This document shows positions 24,659-32,787 of a DNA stretch of 35,325 bases, one piece after another. A model generated the notes under the pieces. That model saw only the letters and a program-made list of their open reading frames with translations. It was not told the DNA's origin and searched no databases. The stretch covers positions 1-35,325 of the forward strand of contig JAGLOP010000021.1 of NCBI GenBank assembly GCA_023138835.1, read 5' to 3'. The position numbers and the translations under genes were made by a program. The DNA comes from Arcobacteraceae bacterium. GTDB lineage: Bacteria > Campylobacterota > Campylobacteria > Campylobacterales > Arcobacteraceae. Within the stretch, counting starts at the first letter, position 1. The number at the start of each line of letters is the position of its first letter.

Positions 24659-24660
24659 TC

Positions 24661-25785
24661 CTATATCCCAACTTGCGTAAAAATAACTGAGAAAATAGCA
24701 TTTAAAGCTATAACCCAAAAGATTGCATTTACAACACTAATCGTTGTAAACTTTCCAATACTATCTGTACTTCCTGTAACTTGGAAACCTCTATAACAAC
24801 CAATAATAGCAATAATAAATCCAAATACTGGAGCTTTTGCAATACCTATAAAAAAGTGTCTAATTTCAACTTGAGTATATAATCTATCAATAAATTCCAA
24901 ATATGTTATATCAAGCTGCATAGATGCAACAACCATTCCGCCAAATATACCAATTAAATCTGCTAAAAAAACTACCAATGGCAAAGATATCATAAGCGCT
25001 ATCACACGGGGCTGTACTAAAAATATAGATGGTTCAAATCCCATAGTTTTCATAGCGTCAATCTCTTCAGTAATTTTCATCGTGCCAATTTGAGCAGTAA
25101 ATGACGATGCACTTCTCCCTGCAATTACAATTGCAGTAAGCATTGGCGCCAATTCTCGTATTACTGATATACTAACCATCTCAACAATAAAAATATTTGC
25201 ACCAAACTGTTTTAGCTGGTCTGCCCCTTGGTAAGCAATTACTAAACCAATCAAAAATGATGTCAATACCACAATAGGCAAAGCTTGAATTCCAGAGATA
25301 TCTATCTGTTTAACAATCGCCTTAAATCTTATTTGTGAAGGATGCCTAAGTGTTTGAAGAAAATAATAAAAGTTTTTACCCAGAAAATTTAAAAATAACA
25401 TAAAACCCTGAAAATATAAATATATAAATTTGCCGACATTATAAAAAATATTCTTTTGATTAGAATCGGTATCTATTTTATTAATAATTTTGTTTTTTCT
25501 ATAAAATAAAAGTAAAGCTTTTTGAGTTGAATTCATATTGATAAAAGTTACAGTACAACCGTTACGAATAAACAGGGACATATATTTAATGGTTAAAATT
25601 ATACCGGCAGAATCAAATTCATTTGCATCTTTAAAATCAATAACTACTGATATATTTTTCATTTGTTTTGATAAAAGATCAAATTTAATATCTATATCAG
25701 ATAAATTATTTTTTTGCCAATCACCTATCATATTTAATATAATACTATCGTTATCTTGTTTTATTACAGCTATATCACAATTCAA
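24661..25785 (-). CDS. mlaE: MlaE-like lipid ABC permease with N-terminal STAS domain (IamB-like)
   Basis: 374 residues. Residues 1-95 resemble a STAS domain (VVIDFKDANEFDSAG, with Ser59 at the position that is phosphorylated in anti-sigma antagonists), equivalent to a fused MlaB. Residues about 115-374 are the MlaE permease with five or so helices and LRHPSQIRFKAIVKQ (146-160), ELAPMLTAIVIAGRSAS and EEIDAMKTMG, all family hallmarks. A TTG start at 25785 has AGGAA 5 bases upstream and no ATG offers an alternative before the STAS fold. It is the first gene of the minus-strand operon mlaE, mlaF, mlaD, lipoprotein, GAF. Confidence 0.9.
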   Translation of the reverse strand: MNCDIAVIKQDNDSIILNMIGDWQKNNLSDIDIKFDLLSKQMKNISVVIDFKDANEFDSAGIILTIKYMSLFIRNGCTVTFINMNSTQKALLLFYRKNKIINKIDTDSNQKNIFYNVGKFIYLYFQGFMLFLNFLGKNFYYFLQTLRHPSQIRFKAIVKQIDISGIQALPIVVLTSFLIGLVIAYQGADQLKQFGANIFIVEMVSISVIRELAPMLTAIVIAGRSASSFTAQIGTMKITEEIDAMKTMGFEPSIFLVQPRVIALMISLPLVVFLADLIGIFGGMVVASMQLDITYLEFIDRLYTQVEIRHFFIGIAKAPVFGFIIAIIGCYRGFQVTGSTDSIGKFTTISVVNAIFWVIALNAIFSVIFTQVGI

Positions 25786-25828
25786 TTGTATTCCTAATTT
25801 TGACTTGGCCTTATATCAACTAATATAA

Positions 25829-25834
25829 ATTATA
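25829..25834 (-). promoter_or_regulatory. Probable -10 box of the MCE operon
   Basis: TATAAT on the minus strand, 43 bases before the mlaE TTG, in the 121-base divergent gap shared with the ABC-F gene. Confidence 0.45.
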
Positions 25835-25867
25835 TCTTAAAAAAAGTAAAAATAAACCAATTTTAGA

Positions 25868-25873
25868 TATAAT
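25868..25873 (+). promoter_or_regulatory. Probable -10 box of the ABC-F gene
   Basis: TATAAT after TTTTAGA on the plus strand, 33 bases before the ATG at 25907. It faces away from the MCE promoter in the same gap. Confidence 0.5.
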
Positions 25874-25906
25874 CGCATAAACAAGTAAAAAAAGGGTCAA
25901 AAATAA

Positions 25907-27496
25907 ATGGTTAAAGTAGTAAATCTTAAAAAAACTTTTGGTGCAAGAGTATTATTTCAGGATATTAATTTATCTTTAGATACAGGAAAAAGATATGGTT
26001 TAATTGGTGCAAATGGTGCCGGGAAAACAACTTTCCTAAATATGCTAAGTGGTACAGAAGAGATAACAGAGGGTGAAGTTCAAGTTCAAAATGGTAAAAA
26101 AGTTGGGGTTTTAGGGCAAAATCAATTTGCATATGAAGATTATACTTTACTTGATACTGTACTTGCCGGAAATAAAAGACTTTATGATGCGATTAAAGAA
26201 AAAGAAGCACTTTATTTAGAAGAATATACAGATGCTATTGGTGACAAATTAGGTGAATTAGAGATGATTTGTTGTGACGAGGATCCAACTTATGAGTATG
26301 ATGTAAAAATTACAAAGATACTTGAAGCACTAGGATTTCCTGCATCAACACACAATGATTTAATGAGTACAATTGCAGGTGGTGAAAAATTTAAAGTTTT
26401 ACTTGCACAAGTACTTTTTCCTAAACCTGATGTATTATTCCTTGATGAGCCTACAAATAACTTGGACATCGCGACTATTTCATGGCTGGAAAACCAACTG
26501 CAACACCACGATGGTACTATGGTAGTTATCTCACATGACAGACACTTTTTAAATGCTGTTTGTACACATATACTTGATGTTGATTTTAAGAAAATTAGAG
26601 AGTTTACAGGTACTTATGATGATTGGTATATCGCTTCAACTGTATTAGCAAAACAAGCACAAACTGACTTTGATAAAAAACAAAAAGAGAAAGAGGAACT
26701 TGAAGCTTTTGTTAGAAGATTTAGTGCAAATGCTTCTAAAGCCAAACAAGCAACATCAAGACAAAAGAAACTTGATAAACTAGATATAGAAGCTATTTCA
26801 GTAAGTTCTAGACGTGATCCATCTATTGTATTTAAACAAGAAAAGTCTATTAGCAAAGAGATACTTGAACTTATAAATGTATCTAAAAGTTATGATGGTG
26901 AAGTGGTACTTAAAGATATAAGTCTTATGATGGAAAAGGGTGATAAAATTGCTTTAATTGGTCCAAATGGTGCTGGTAAAACTACACTTTGTGAAATCTT
27001 AATGGAAAACATAAAGCCAGATAGCGGTGAAGTCAAATGGGGAGCAACAGCTAAAATCAGTTATTTCCCGCAAAATACAACTGATCTAATTCATGGAGAT
27101 ATTACACTTTATGATTGGTTAAGAGATTTTGATAGAGATGCAGATATTGCAGAGATTAGAAGTTGTTTGGGAAGAATGCTTTTTAACGGTCAAGAGCAAG
27201 AAAAAAGTGTAAAAAATTGTTCTGGTGGTGAAAAACACAGAATGATGCTAAGTAAGATTATGCTTGAAAAAAGAAACTTTTTACTTTTAGATGAGCCTAC
27301 AAACCACCTTGACTTAGAAGCAATTATTGCAATGGGAGAAGGACTTTTAGCTTTTGAAGGACATACAATTTGTGTGTCTCATGATAGAGAATTACTGGAT
27401 GCATTTGCAAATAGAATTATAGAAATCCAAAAAGACGGTACTATTATTGATTTTAGTGGTACTTATGAAGAATTTTTGGAGAGCAAAGAAAAATAA
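25907..27496 (+). CDS. ABC-F family ATPase (YbiT-like)
   Basis: 529 residues, close to E. coli YbiT (530), with two ABC domains and no membrane segment. Domain 1 has GANGAGKTT (34-42), IAGGEKFKVLLAQ and FLDEPTNNLD. Domain 2 has GPNGAGKTT, CSGGEKHRMMLSK and LLDEPTNHLD. Between them lies the charged P-site tRNA interaction motif linker (KQKEKEELEAFVRRFSANAS). ABC-F proteins act on ribosomes to resolve stalled or slow translation; some give antibiotic resistance, for which there is no evidence here. AAAGGG lies about 10 bases before the ATG. The stop overlaps the next gene by one base. Confidence 0.9.
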   Translation: MVKVVNLKKTFGARVLFQDINLSLDTGKRYGLIGANGAGKTTFLNMLSGTEEITEGEVQVQNGKKVGVLGQNQFAYEDYTLLDTVLAGNKRLYDAIKEKEALYLEEYTDAIGDKLGELEMICCDEDPTYEYDVKITKILEALGFPASTHNDLMSTIAGGEKFKVLLAQVLFPKPDVLFLDEPTNNLDIATISWLENQLQHHDGTMVVISHDRHFLNAVCTHILDVDFKKIREFTGTYDDWYIASTVLAKQAQTDFDKKQKEKEELEAFVRRFSANASKAKQATSRQKKLDKLDIEAISVSSRRDPSIVFKQEKSISKEILELINVSKSYDGEVVLKDISLMMEKGDKIALIGPNGAGKTTLCEILMENIKPDSGEVKWGATAKISYFPQNTTDLIHGDITLYDWLRDFDRDADIAEIRSCLGRMLFNGQEQEKSVKNCSGGEKHRMMLSKIMLEKRNFLLLDEPTNHLDLEAIIAMGEGLLAFEGHTICVSHDRELLDAFANRIIEIQKDGTIIDFSGTYEEFLESKEK

Positions 27497-27795
27497 TGAA
27501 CGAATCTTTCTTTTTAGTTGTTTTAATTATACTTATGATTATTTATGTTCTTAAACATTATATTACAAAATTAATTAATCATAATATATTCACTGAAGAG
27601 GAAGGTTTTAAATTAAAAAGCAAATATATAAGTTATTTTTTATTTTTTATTTTATCAGCAACTTTAATTATTGGTATGCTGTTAGGAACAAAAACTAAAA
27701 AAACTTATAAAAATGTAAGTGAAGGATTTGAAAAAGTAAGAACAAAAGATGATGGAAGACCAAGTCCAATGTTTGATATTGATACTTATTGGTAG
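27496..27795 (+). CDS. Small two-helix membrane protein of unknown function
   Basis: 99 residues. Hydrophobic helices lie near residues 5-20 and 47-63, with a basic loop between and a cytosolic-looking C-terminal tail (KTYKNVSEGFEKVRTKDDGR). No family is recognised. The ATG overlaps the ABC-F stop (TAATG), so it is translated with that gene, and ComEC follows 21 bases later. The coupling and normal codon use make it a real gene. Confidence 0.7.
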   Translation: MNESFFLVVLIILMIIYVLKHYITKLINHNIFTEEEGFKLKSKYISYFLFFILSATLIIGMLLGTKTKKTYKNVSEGFEKVRTKDDGRPSPMFDIDTYW

Positions 27796-27816
27796 TAATA
27801 ATCAAATATCATCAAA

Positions 27817-29067
27817 ATGAGTGATATACAAAAACTCCCCCTAGCAAAAAATAAAACTCAATGGCTGTATATTATTATAGCACTCAGCCTTATTTTTACA
27901 ATTAATATAATTTACGAATATTCTAAATACAAAAAATTTACTTCAAATACAATATATGTAACAGATGCCAAAGTAATAAATACATATCCAAAAAAATATT
28001 ATCAAATTCTAAAATTACAAACACCGTATTTTATATGTTTTACAGCTAATAAAACCGAACAAGAAATAAAAATACAAGATGATATCAATATTTATATTAA
28101 CACTTCAAAAATAACATTTATAGAGTTTTTAAAAGGTTTTTATACTACAAGTTTCAACATTCAAAAACTTCCACAAACTCAAAATTTATTAAAAACTTTA
28201 TCAACAAATATAGAGCAACAACACTCAAATAAAAATATCTCATCTTTATTTAATGCACTGTTTTTTGCAATACCTATAAACAAAGAGGTAAGGGAAGTTT
28301 GTGCCAGCTTTGGAGTGTCACATCTTGTAGCTATCTCTGGATTTCATCTTGGTATATTATCACTTTTTATTTATTGGATTTTATACTTTCCATATAAAAA
28401 ACTTCAAAGTAAATACTTTCCATACCGTAATAAAAAGTTTGATTTATTACTACTTACAAGTATTTTGCTTTTCTCATATTTAATCTTTGTAGGTGTCGTA
28501 CCATCTTTACTTAGAGCTTTTGTAATGTTTGTATTTGGGATATTTTTCTTGCGAACAAATATTAAAATATTATCATTTGGCACTTTAGCTTTAGTAGTTA
28601 TGTTTATAATTGCAATTTTTCCCAAGCTGATTTTTTCTATATCTTTATGGTTTAGTGTAGCTGGCGTTTTTTATATATTTTTATTTATACAATATTTTAA
28701 AGATATGAATAAAATCATTGCTTTTCTTCTTTTTAATATTTGGATATATCTAGCAATAAATCCAATTACTCACTTTTTCTTTGGAACTTCAACATTAGTA
28801 CAATTATATTCACCGCTATTTACAATTGGATTTATATTGTTCTATCCATTAGAATTATTTTTACATCTAATTGGTCAAGGTAATTTATTTGATAGTTTTA
28901 TACAATATTGGTTAAATCTAAACATAGAAACAAAAGAAATTTTTACACCAACTTGGGTTTTTATCGGATATATAGTAATCAGCCTATTTTCTATACCTTG
29001 CCCTAAATGGTTTAGAACCTTGAATTTAAGTTTCATAGCCTTTAATTTATGGTTATTTTTAAACTAA
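27817..29067 (+). CDS. comEC: ComEC/Rec2-family DNA uptake channel, short form
   Basis: 416 residues, far shorter than the 700-800 of Bacillus or Neisseria ComEC. The central competence domain is present with the motif SHLVAISGFHLGIL (168-181) and multiple membrane helices from about 145 to the C-terminus (VVPSLLRAFVMFVFGIFFLR is typical). One helix lies at the N-terminus (15-33) followed by a reduced OB-like part (40-110). The C-terminal metallo-beta-lactamase-like domain of longer homologues is missing, as in other Campylobacterota. It carries single-stranded DNA through the inner membrane in natural transformation. No clear ribosome site precedes the ATG; it likely shares transcription with the two upstream genes. 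Confidence 0.85.
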   Translation: MSDIQKLPLAKNKTQWLYIIIALSLIFTINIIYEYSKYKKFTSNTIYVTDAKVINTYPKKYYQILKLQTPYFICFTANKTEQEIKIQDDINIYINTSKITFIEFLKGFYTTSFNIQKLPQTQNLLKTLSTNIEQQHSNKNISSLFNALFFAIPINKEVREVCASFGVSHLVAISGFHLGILSLFIYWILYFPYKKLQSKYFPYRNKKFDLLLLTSILLFSYLIFVGVVPSLLRAFVMFVFGIFFLRTNIKILSFGTLALVVMFIIAIFPKLIFSISLWFSVAGVFYIFLFIQYFKDMNKIIAFLLFNIWIYLAINPITHFFFGTSTLVQLYSPLFTIGFILFYPLELFLHLIGQGNLFDSFIQYWLNLNIETKEIFTPTWVFIGYIVISLFSIPCPKWFRTLNLSFIAFNLWLFLN

Positions 29068-29106
29068 TTAGACAATTTATAAATATTTTCATAAAAACAT
29101 AGCTTA

Positions 29107-29112
29107 TATAAT
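29107..29112 (+). promoter_or_regulatory. Probable -10 box of the RRM protein gene
   Basis: TATAAT, giving a leader of about 65 bases before the ATG at 29185. A short inverted repeat GGTAC-AATG-GTACC (29122-29135) lies in this leader and could form a small hairpin or operator; TACAAT at 29124 is an alternative -10. Confidence 0.4.
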
Positions 29113-29184
29113 AATTTTTATGGTACAATGGTACCTTAATGTTTAATATTGATTAAATATAACAATTTAGAAGGAAAAGATAAC

Positions 29185-29463
29185 ATGCAAATATATGTTG
29201 GAAATATGTCATATCAAATGACAGAAGATAGTTTAAGTGCGGTATTCGCAGAGTTTGGTGAAGTTTCAAAAACTGTAATAATCGCTGATAGAGAAACAGG
29301 TAGAGCTAAAGGTTTTGGTTTTGTTACTATGAATAATGATGAAGAAGCAAAAGCTGCAATTGAAGCATTAAACGAAAAAGAAATAGATGGTAGAACTTTA
29401 AGAGTAAATGAAGCTAAACCTAGAGAAGAAAGACCAAGAAGAGAATTTAACGACAGATATTAA
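29185..29463 (+). CDS. Single-RRM RNA-binding protein
   Basis: 92 residues. A single RNA recognition motif has RNP2 IYVGNM (3-8) and RNP1 KGFGFVTM (42-49), with the aromatic residues that stack on RNA, and a short Arg/Glu tail (PREERPRREF). It resembles the cold-inducible RRM proteins of cyanobacteria and other bacteria. The ATG at 29185 is preferred because AGAAGGA lies upstream and the RRM begins at once; a TTG at 29149 is less likely. It is flanked by its own promoter and a hairpin terminator, so it is a single-gene unit. Targets are unknown. Confidence 0.92.
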   Translation: MQIYVGNMSYQMTEDSLSAVFAEFGEVSKTVIIADRETGRAKGFGFVTMNNDEEAKAAIEALNEKEIDGRTLRVNEAKPREERPRREFNDRY

Positions 29464-29481
29464 TATCTAAATTTTTATTTT

Positions 29482-29505
29482 ATTCCCAACATCTTTGTTG
29501 GGAAT
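29482..29505 (+). terminator. Hairpin terminator after the RRM gene
   Basis: ATTCCCAACA (29482-29491), loop TCTT, TGTTGGGAAT (29496-29505): a perfect 10-bp stem, 18 bases after the stop, followed by TTCTTTC. The T-run is weak. It lies between convergent genes and may also stop transcripts from the exonuclease gene. Confidence 0.75.
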
Positions 29506-29538
29506 TCTTTCAAGCCTTAATAATTTCCACAAATAACT

Positions 29539-30279
29539 TTATCCAAGAACCTTATCAAGAGTATATTTCATATCTTCATCAAGATCTTTCATATTTGTTC
29601 GCATCCAATTTAAATATCCGGCATCTTCTCGTGCAACCTCAGCAATCTCTCTGCCTTTATATTTACCAAACTTAAATGTTTGTATTAACACAGGCGTTCG
29701 TGTCAAATCTGCTAATTTTTCCATAGGATTATAATCTGGATAAAGCTCCATACATTTAGCTACCAATTTACTTAAAAATAGTTTCATAACCAAAACATCA
29801 CCAATAGCATCATGAGCTTTAATAACTATATTCAATTTGTCAGCTTCTTCTTGTTCTGTTTTATACAGTTCTAAAGCATATCTAATATATTGAAGTCTAT
29901 GGTATGGTAAATCAGGAAACATATGCTTCGCACATCTTAAAGTATCTATTAAAGTATATCTGTTTTCAAAACCCTCTTTTTCAATCATAGATAAATCAAA
30001 TTTAATATTATGAGCAATTAAATAGTTTGAAGAATCATTTAATTCAACAATTTTTTGATAAAACCTGGTATTTACACAAGCAGGTTTTCCTTCGAGTAAA
30101 TCAGGAGTAATATTATGTACCTCCATAGCCTCAATTTTGATAGGCAAAACAGCACTGCACATCTCATCATACACTTCAATATCTGTTTTACTATTCACAA
30201 CCATACCACCCATTTGGATAATTCTATCTTCTTCTAAAGCCCCTGTAGTTTCTGTATCAAATAATACATATTTTGCCAT
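29539..30279 (-). CDS. DnaQ/ExoX-like 3'-5' exonuclease
   Basis: 246 residues. The DEDDh exonuclease fold has Asp8 and Glu10 in FDTETTG, Asp95 in AHNIKFDL, and His156/Asp161 in KAHDAIGDV, so all five catalytic residues are present. The C-terminal FGKYKGREIAEVAREDAGYLNWM (203-226) is the ExoX-type add-on domain (DUF3820-like). It degrades DNA from the 3' end in repair or proofreading; whether it is the polymerase III epsilon subunit cannot be told. AAGGGA lies 8 bases before the ATG. It follows dnaB by 28 bases on the same strand. Confidence 0.85.
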   Translation of the reverse strand: MAKYVLFDTETTGALEEDRIIQMGGMVVNSKTDIEVYDEMCSAVLPIKIEAMEVHNITPDLLEGKPACVNTRFYQKIVELNDSSNYLIAHNIKFDLSMIEKEGFENRYTLIDTLRCAKHMFPDLPYHRLQYIRYALELYKTEQEEADKLNIVIKAHDAIGDVLVMKLFLSKLVAKCMELYPDYNPMEKLADLTRTPVLIQTFKFGKYKGREIAEVAREDAGYLNWMRTNMKDLDEDMKYTLDKVLG

Positions 30280-30307
30280 TTTTATAATCCCTTATTTTCT
30301 TTCTAAC

Positions 30308-31756
30308 TTAAATTCCCATATCCGGTATATCTATTTGTGTATCCATTGCCATATCAACATTTTCCATAGTTGTAATTACAGGAGCTGCTCCAAAAGACTC
30401 TTCTTTATCTACAAACTTTGTAAGCTCTTTATGAAAATCTAATTTAATAGTCCCAACAGGTCCATTTCTTTGTTTACCTATGATTATTTCAGTCTCTTCA
30501 ATAGGTTTATTGATAAATGCACTTTTATAAGTTTCACCCTTATCTTTGGCTTCTTTTTCTTTTCTTTGTTCATCTCTTTCTTTATAAACATCATCACGAT
30601 ATACAAACATTATGATATCTGCATCTTGCTCAATAGAACCAGATTCCCTGATATCACTTAACATTGGTCGTTTATCCGGTCTGTTCTCAAGTCCCCTGTT
30701 TAACTGTGAGAGTGCTAAAATTGGCACTTTCATCTCCCGTGCAAGCATCTTAAGTCCCCTGCTTATTTCAGAAACTTCAAGATGTCTATCCTTATTTCCA
30801 GTCCCTTGCATAAGTTGAAGATAATCTATAACTACCATTTTAATATTATTATCAGGATTCCCCGCAAGTTTTCTCACCCTTGCTCTAAGTTGATTTATAT
30901 TTACACTGCCGTTATCATCTACAAATAATTTTTTAGTATTTAAATCTTCCATAGCTTTGGTTACCGTACTCCATTGAGCATCATTTAGGTCACCTTTTCT
31001 AAGATTTTGTAGCGGTATGTTTGTTTTTGACGATAGTAATCTTATCATAAGTTGTTCCGCCGGCATCTCTAAAGAAAAGAAAATCACCCCTACTCCATTT
31101 TCAACATTTGATAACGCAGTATTTAAGACAAATGAAGTTTTTCCCATAGCCGGTCTTGCTGCAATAATTACCAAATCTCCTTCATTAAAACCTGTTGTTT
31201 TTTTATCTAATGCTAAAAATCCAGTGGTTTCACCAATAAGATATTGATTTCCTTGTGCTTTCATTTTTAAAATATGTTCAGCAGTATCTCTTGTGATGGT
31301 TTGCATATCTTTAAGCTCACTGCTGGCACTATCTGTAGTTATTTTGTAAAGTTTATTTTGTACATAATCAACAGCTTCAGGTGCCGGTAGTTCCTCTTCA
31401 ACTGTAACTTTATGAATATCAGTTGCTAAAGTTGACAATTCTCTTTTAACAGAACCATCTTTTATCTCTTTGACATAAGCCATAACATTTGGAGTAGGAT
31501 TAGCTGAAAGAATCTCTATAATAATAGATTCATCGACTTCTTTGTTATCAACTCTTTTTTTGATAAATTCCTCATCTATTGGTAAATCATCTTGATTTAA
31601 TTTTTCCATCACATCAAATATTTTTTGATGAGCTGATAAGTAGAAATCTGAGGGTTTTACTATACCTAAAACATCTTCTATAAGTTCTGGATTAAAAAGT
31701 ATTGAGCTTAAAACTGCTCGTTCTATATTTAAAGCGTATACGCTGTCTATTGCCAT
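30308..31756 (-). CDS. dnaB: Replicative DNA helicase DnaB
   Basis: 482 residues, full length. The N-terminal DnaB domain (5-105) starts with NIERAVLSSILFNPE. The RecA-like C-terminal domain has Walker A RPAMGKTS (201-208), FFSLEMPAEQL (226-236), Walker B MVVIDYLQLM (307-316), SQLNRGLENRPDKRP (350-364), SDIRESGSIEQDAD (367-380) and the arginine finger region KQRNGPVGT. A charged stretch (KERDEQRKEKEAKDKGE) sits between the last motifs. It unwinds DNA 5'-3' ahead of the fork as a hexamer. AAGGA lies 9 bases before the ATG. The flagellin-like gene ends 12 bases upstream, so the two are likely cotranscribed. The C-terminal tail of about 35 residues, Met/Asp-rich, is unusual. Confidence 0.97.
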   Translation of the reverse strand: MAIDSVYALNIERAVLSSILFNPELIEDVLGIVKPSDFYLSAHQKIFDVMEKLNQDDLPIDEEFIKKRVDNKEVDESIIIEILSANPTPNVMAYVKEIKDGSVKRELSTLATDIHKVTVEEELPAPEAVDYVQNKLYKITTDSASSELKDMQTITRDTAEHILKMKAQGNQYLIGETTGFLALDKKTTGFNEGDLVIIAARPAMGKTSFVLNTALSNVENGVGVIFFSLEMPAEQLMIRLLSSKTNIPLQNLRKGDLNDAQWSTVTKAMEDLNTKKLFVDDNGSVNINQLRARVRKLAGNPDNNIKMVVIDYLQLMQGTGNKDRHLEVSEISRGLKMLAREMKVPILALSQLNRGLENRPDKRPMLSDIRESGSIEQDADIIMFVYRDDVYKERDEQRKEKEAKDKGETYKSAFINKPIEETEIIIGKQRNGPVGTIKLDFHKELTKFVDKEESFGAAPVITTMENVDMAMDTQIDIPDMGI

Positions 31757-31768
31757 CTATATTTATCC

Positions 31769-32731
31769 TTATTGGGCTGAAGTTGTACTATATGAAGTAG
31801 TCGAAGTCGAAGTCGAAGTTGAAGTTGGAGCCGTATCTGCCAGACTTGACACATATGAACTAAATTCACTAAAACTTGATGATTTGATACTACTTAAAAG
31901 GGAACCAATTATACTTTGTGTCGCATTTGCCTGACTTGTTGCAAGTTGTCCAAATTGACTTAAAATTTTTGATTTATCAAAATCTGCACTCTCTGCTGCA
32001 TAATTCACTTCTTTAATATCATTTCTTTCTGTTTTTAATTTTGTATAATATTCATTTAAACTACTTACACTCATTTTTAATCTAGATTGAAGTTCTTGAT
32101 AATCTTCTTGAAAACCTTCTATTGAAGTAATTGCATCATCTACAACAGTTGATTGAGTAGATGCAACTGCACTTGTTAAACCATCTTCTGCCAAATCTTT
32201 AAGTGTATCCAACCCAAGTCCTTGAGTGTTTGATCTAATAGATTCATTTGATATTGTAATTTCAGGAAATTCACTTATTTGAAAACTATACACTATACTT
32301 GCACTATCATCTGTGCTTGAATTTTGCATAAAATACATATCATTATAATTACCTTCAGATGCTATTTTATCAAATGTAGTCAAAATATCACTAATTTCAT
32401 TTCTTAAAATTTCTCTTCCCTCATCTGTTGTAGTATTTTTCTGCGCAAGTATTAATTTATTTTTCACACTTTCCAGCAGATCATTTTGATACGATAACGA
32501 CTTATTTGTAACTTGAGAATAACCAACACCAAGATTTGCAGCACTAAATGCAGTTGATACGGAATCGATGCGTTCACTGAAACTAACATCAACAAAAAAA
32601 GCAGAACTGTTGATATAACTTTTAGTATCAACTGTTGATAAACTTTCTAATGCACTGCCGCTTACATCTGTAGTAGATGTAGTTGCGGTGGTGCTATTAA
32701 TATTAAAAGTATCTAATGCTGTGATTTCCAC
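31769..32731 (-). CDS. Divergent flagellin-like filament protein
   Basis: 320 residues with a GTG start at 32731 (AGGAA 7-8 bases upstream). The middle has NTTTDEGREILRNEISDIL and IASEGNYND, as in the D1 region of flagellin/FlgL proteins. The C-terminus has AESADFDKSKILSQFGQLATSQANATQS, similar to the flagellin D0 helix (AKETAEFTKNQILAQAG...). The usual N-terminal ININ-SLAAQ motif is weak. A Thr/Ser-rich tail (TSTSTSTSTTSYSTTSAQ) extends past the D0 helix, which would hamper normal packing. There is no signal peptide, as expected for flagellar export. It lies between ispG and dnaB, away from flagellar genes. It could be a minor flagellin, a hook-associated protein or an adapted filament. Confidence 0.6.
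   Translation of the reverse strand: MEITALDTFNINSTTATTSTTDVSGSALESLSTVDTKSYINSSAFFVDVSFSERIDSVSTAFSAANLGVGYSQVTNKSLSYQNDLLESVKNKLILAQKNTTTDEGREILRNEISDILTTFDKIASEGNYNDMYFMQNSSTDDSASIVYSFQISEFPEITISNESIRSNTQGLGLDTLKDLAEDGLTSAVASTQSTVVDDAITSIEGFQEDYQELQSRLKMSVSSLNEYYTKLKTERNDIKEVNYAAESADFDKSKILSQFGQLATSQANATQSIIGSLLSSIKSSSFSEFSSYVSSLADTAPTSTSTSTSTTSYSTTSAQ
31801..31830 (-). repeat. Hexanucleotide tandem repeat encoding Thr-Ser tail
   Basis: Five 6-base units (TCGAAG three times, then TTGAAG, TTGGAG on the plus strand) encode alternating Thr and Ser in the flagellin-like protein. The unit size keeps the frame, so copy changes alter tail length only. Confidence 0.75.
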
Positions 32732-32742
32732 CTGAACACTTC

Positions 32743-32778
32743 CTGTATAATTATATTATCTCTAGTACCATTATACAG
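32743..32778 (-). promoter_or_regulatory. Promoter region with 9-bp inverted repeat upstream of flagellin-like gene
   Basis: CTGTATAAT (32743-32751) and ATTATACAG (32770-32778) are perfect inverted copies with an 18-base spacer. On the minus strand the outer arm holds a TATAAT -10 box (32775-32770) and the inner arm another. It could be an operator over the promoter. No sigma54-type TGGCA-N7-TGC was seen. Confidence 0.45.
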
Positions 32779-32787
32779 TAATTTCAT

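Noticed and set aside
25907..27496. ABC-F gene as an antibiotic resistance determinant
   Set aside because: Its length and motifs fit the housekeeping YbiT-like group, and nothing around it suggests a resistance locus.
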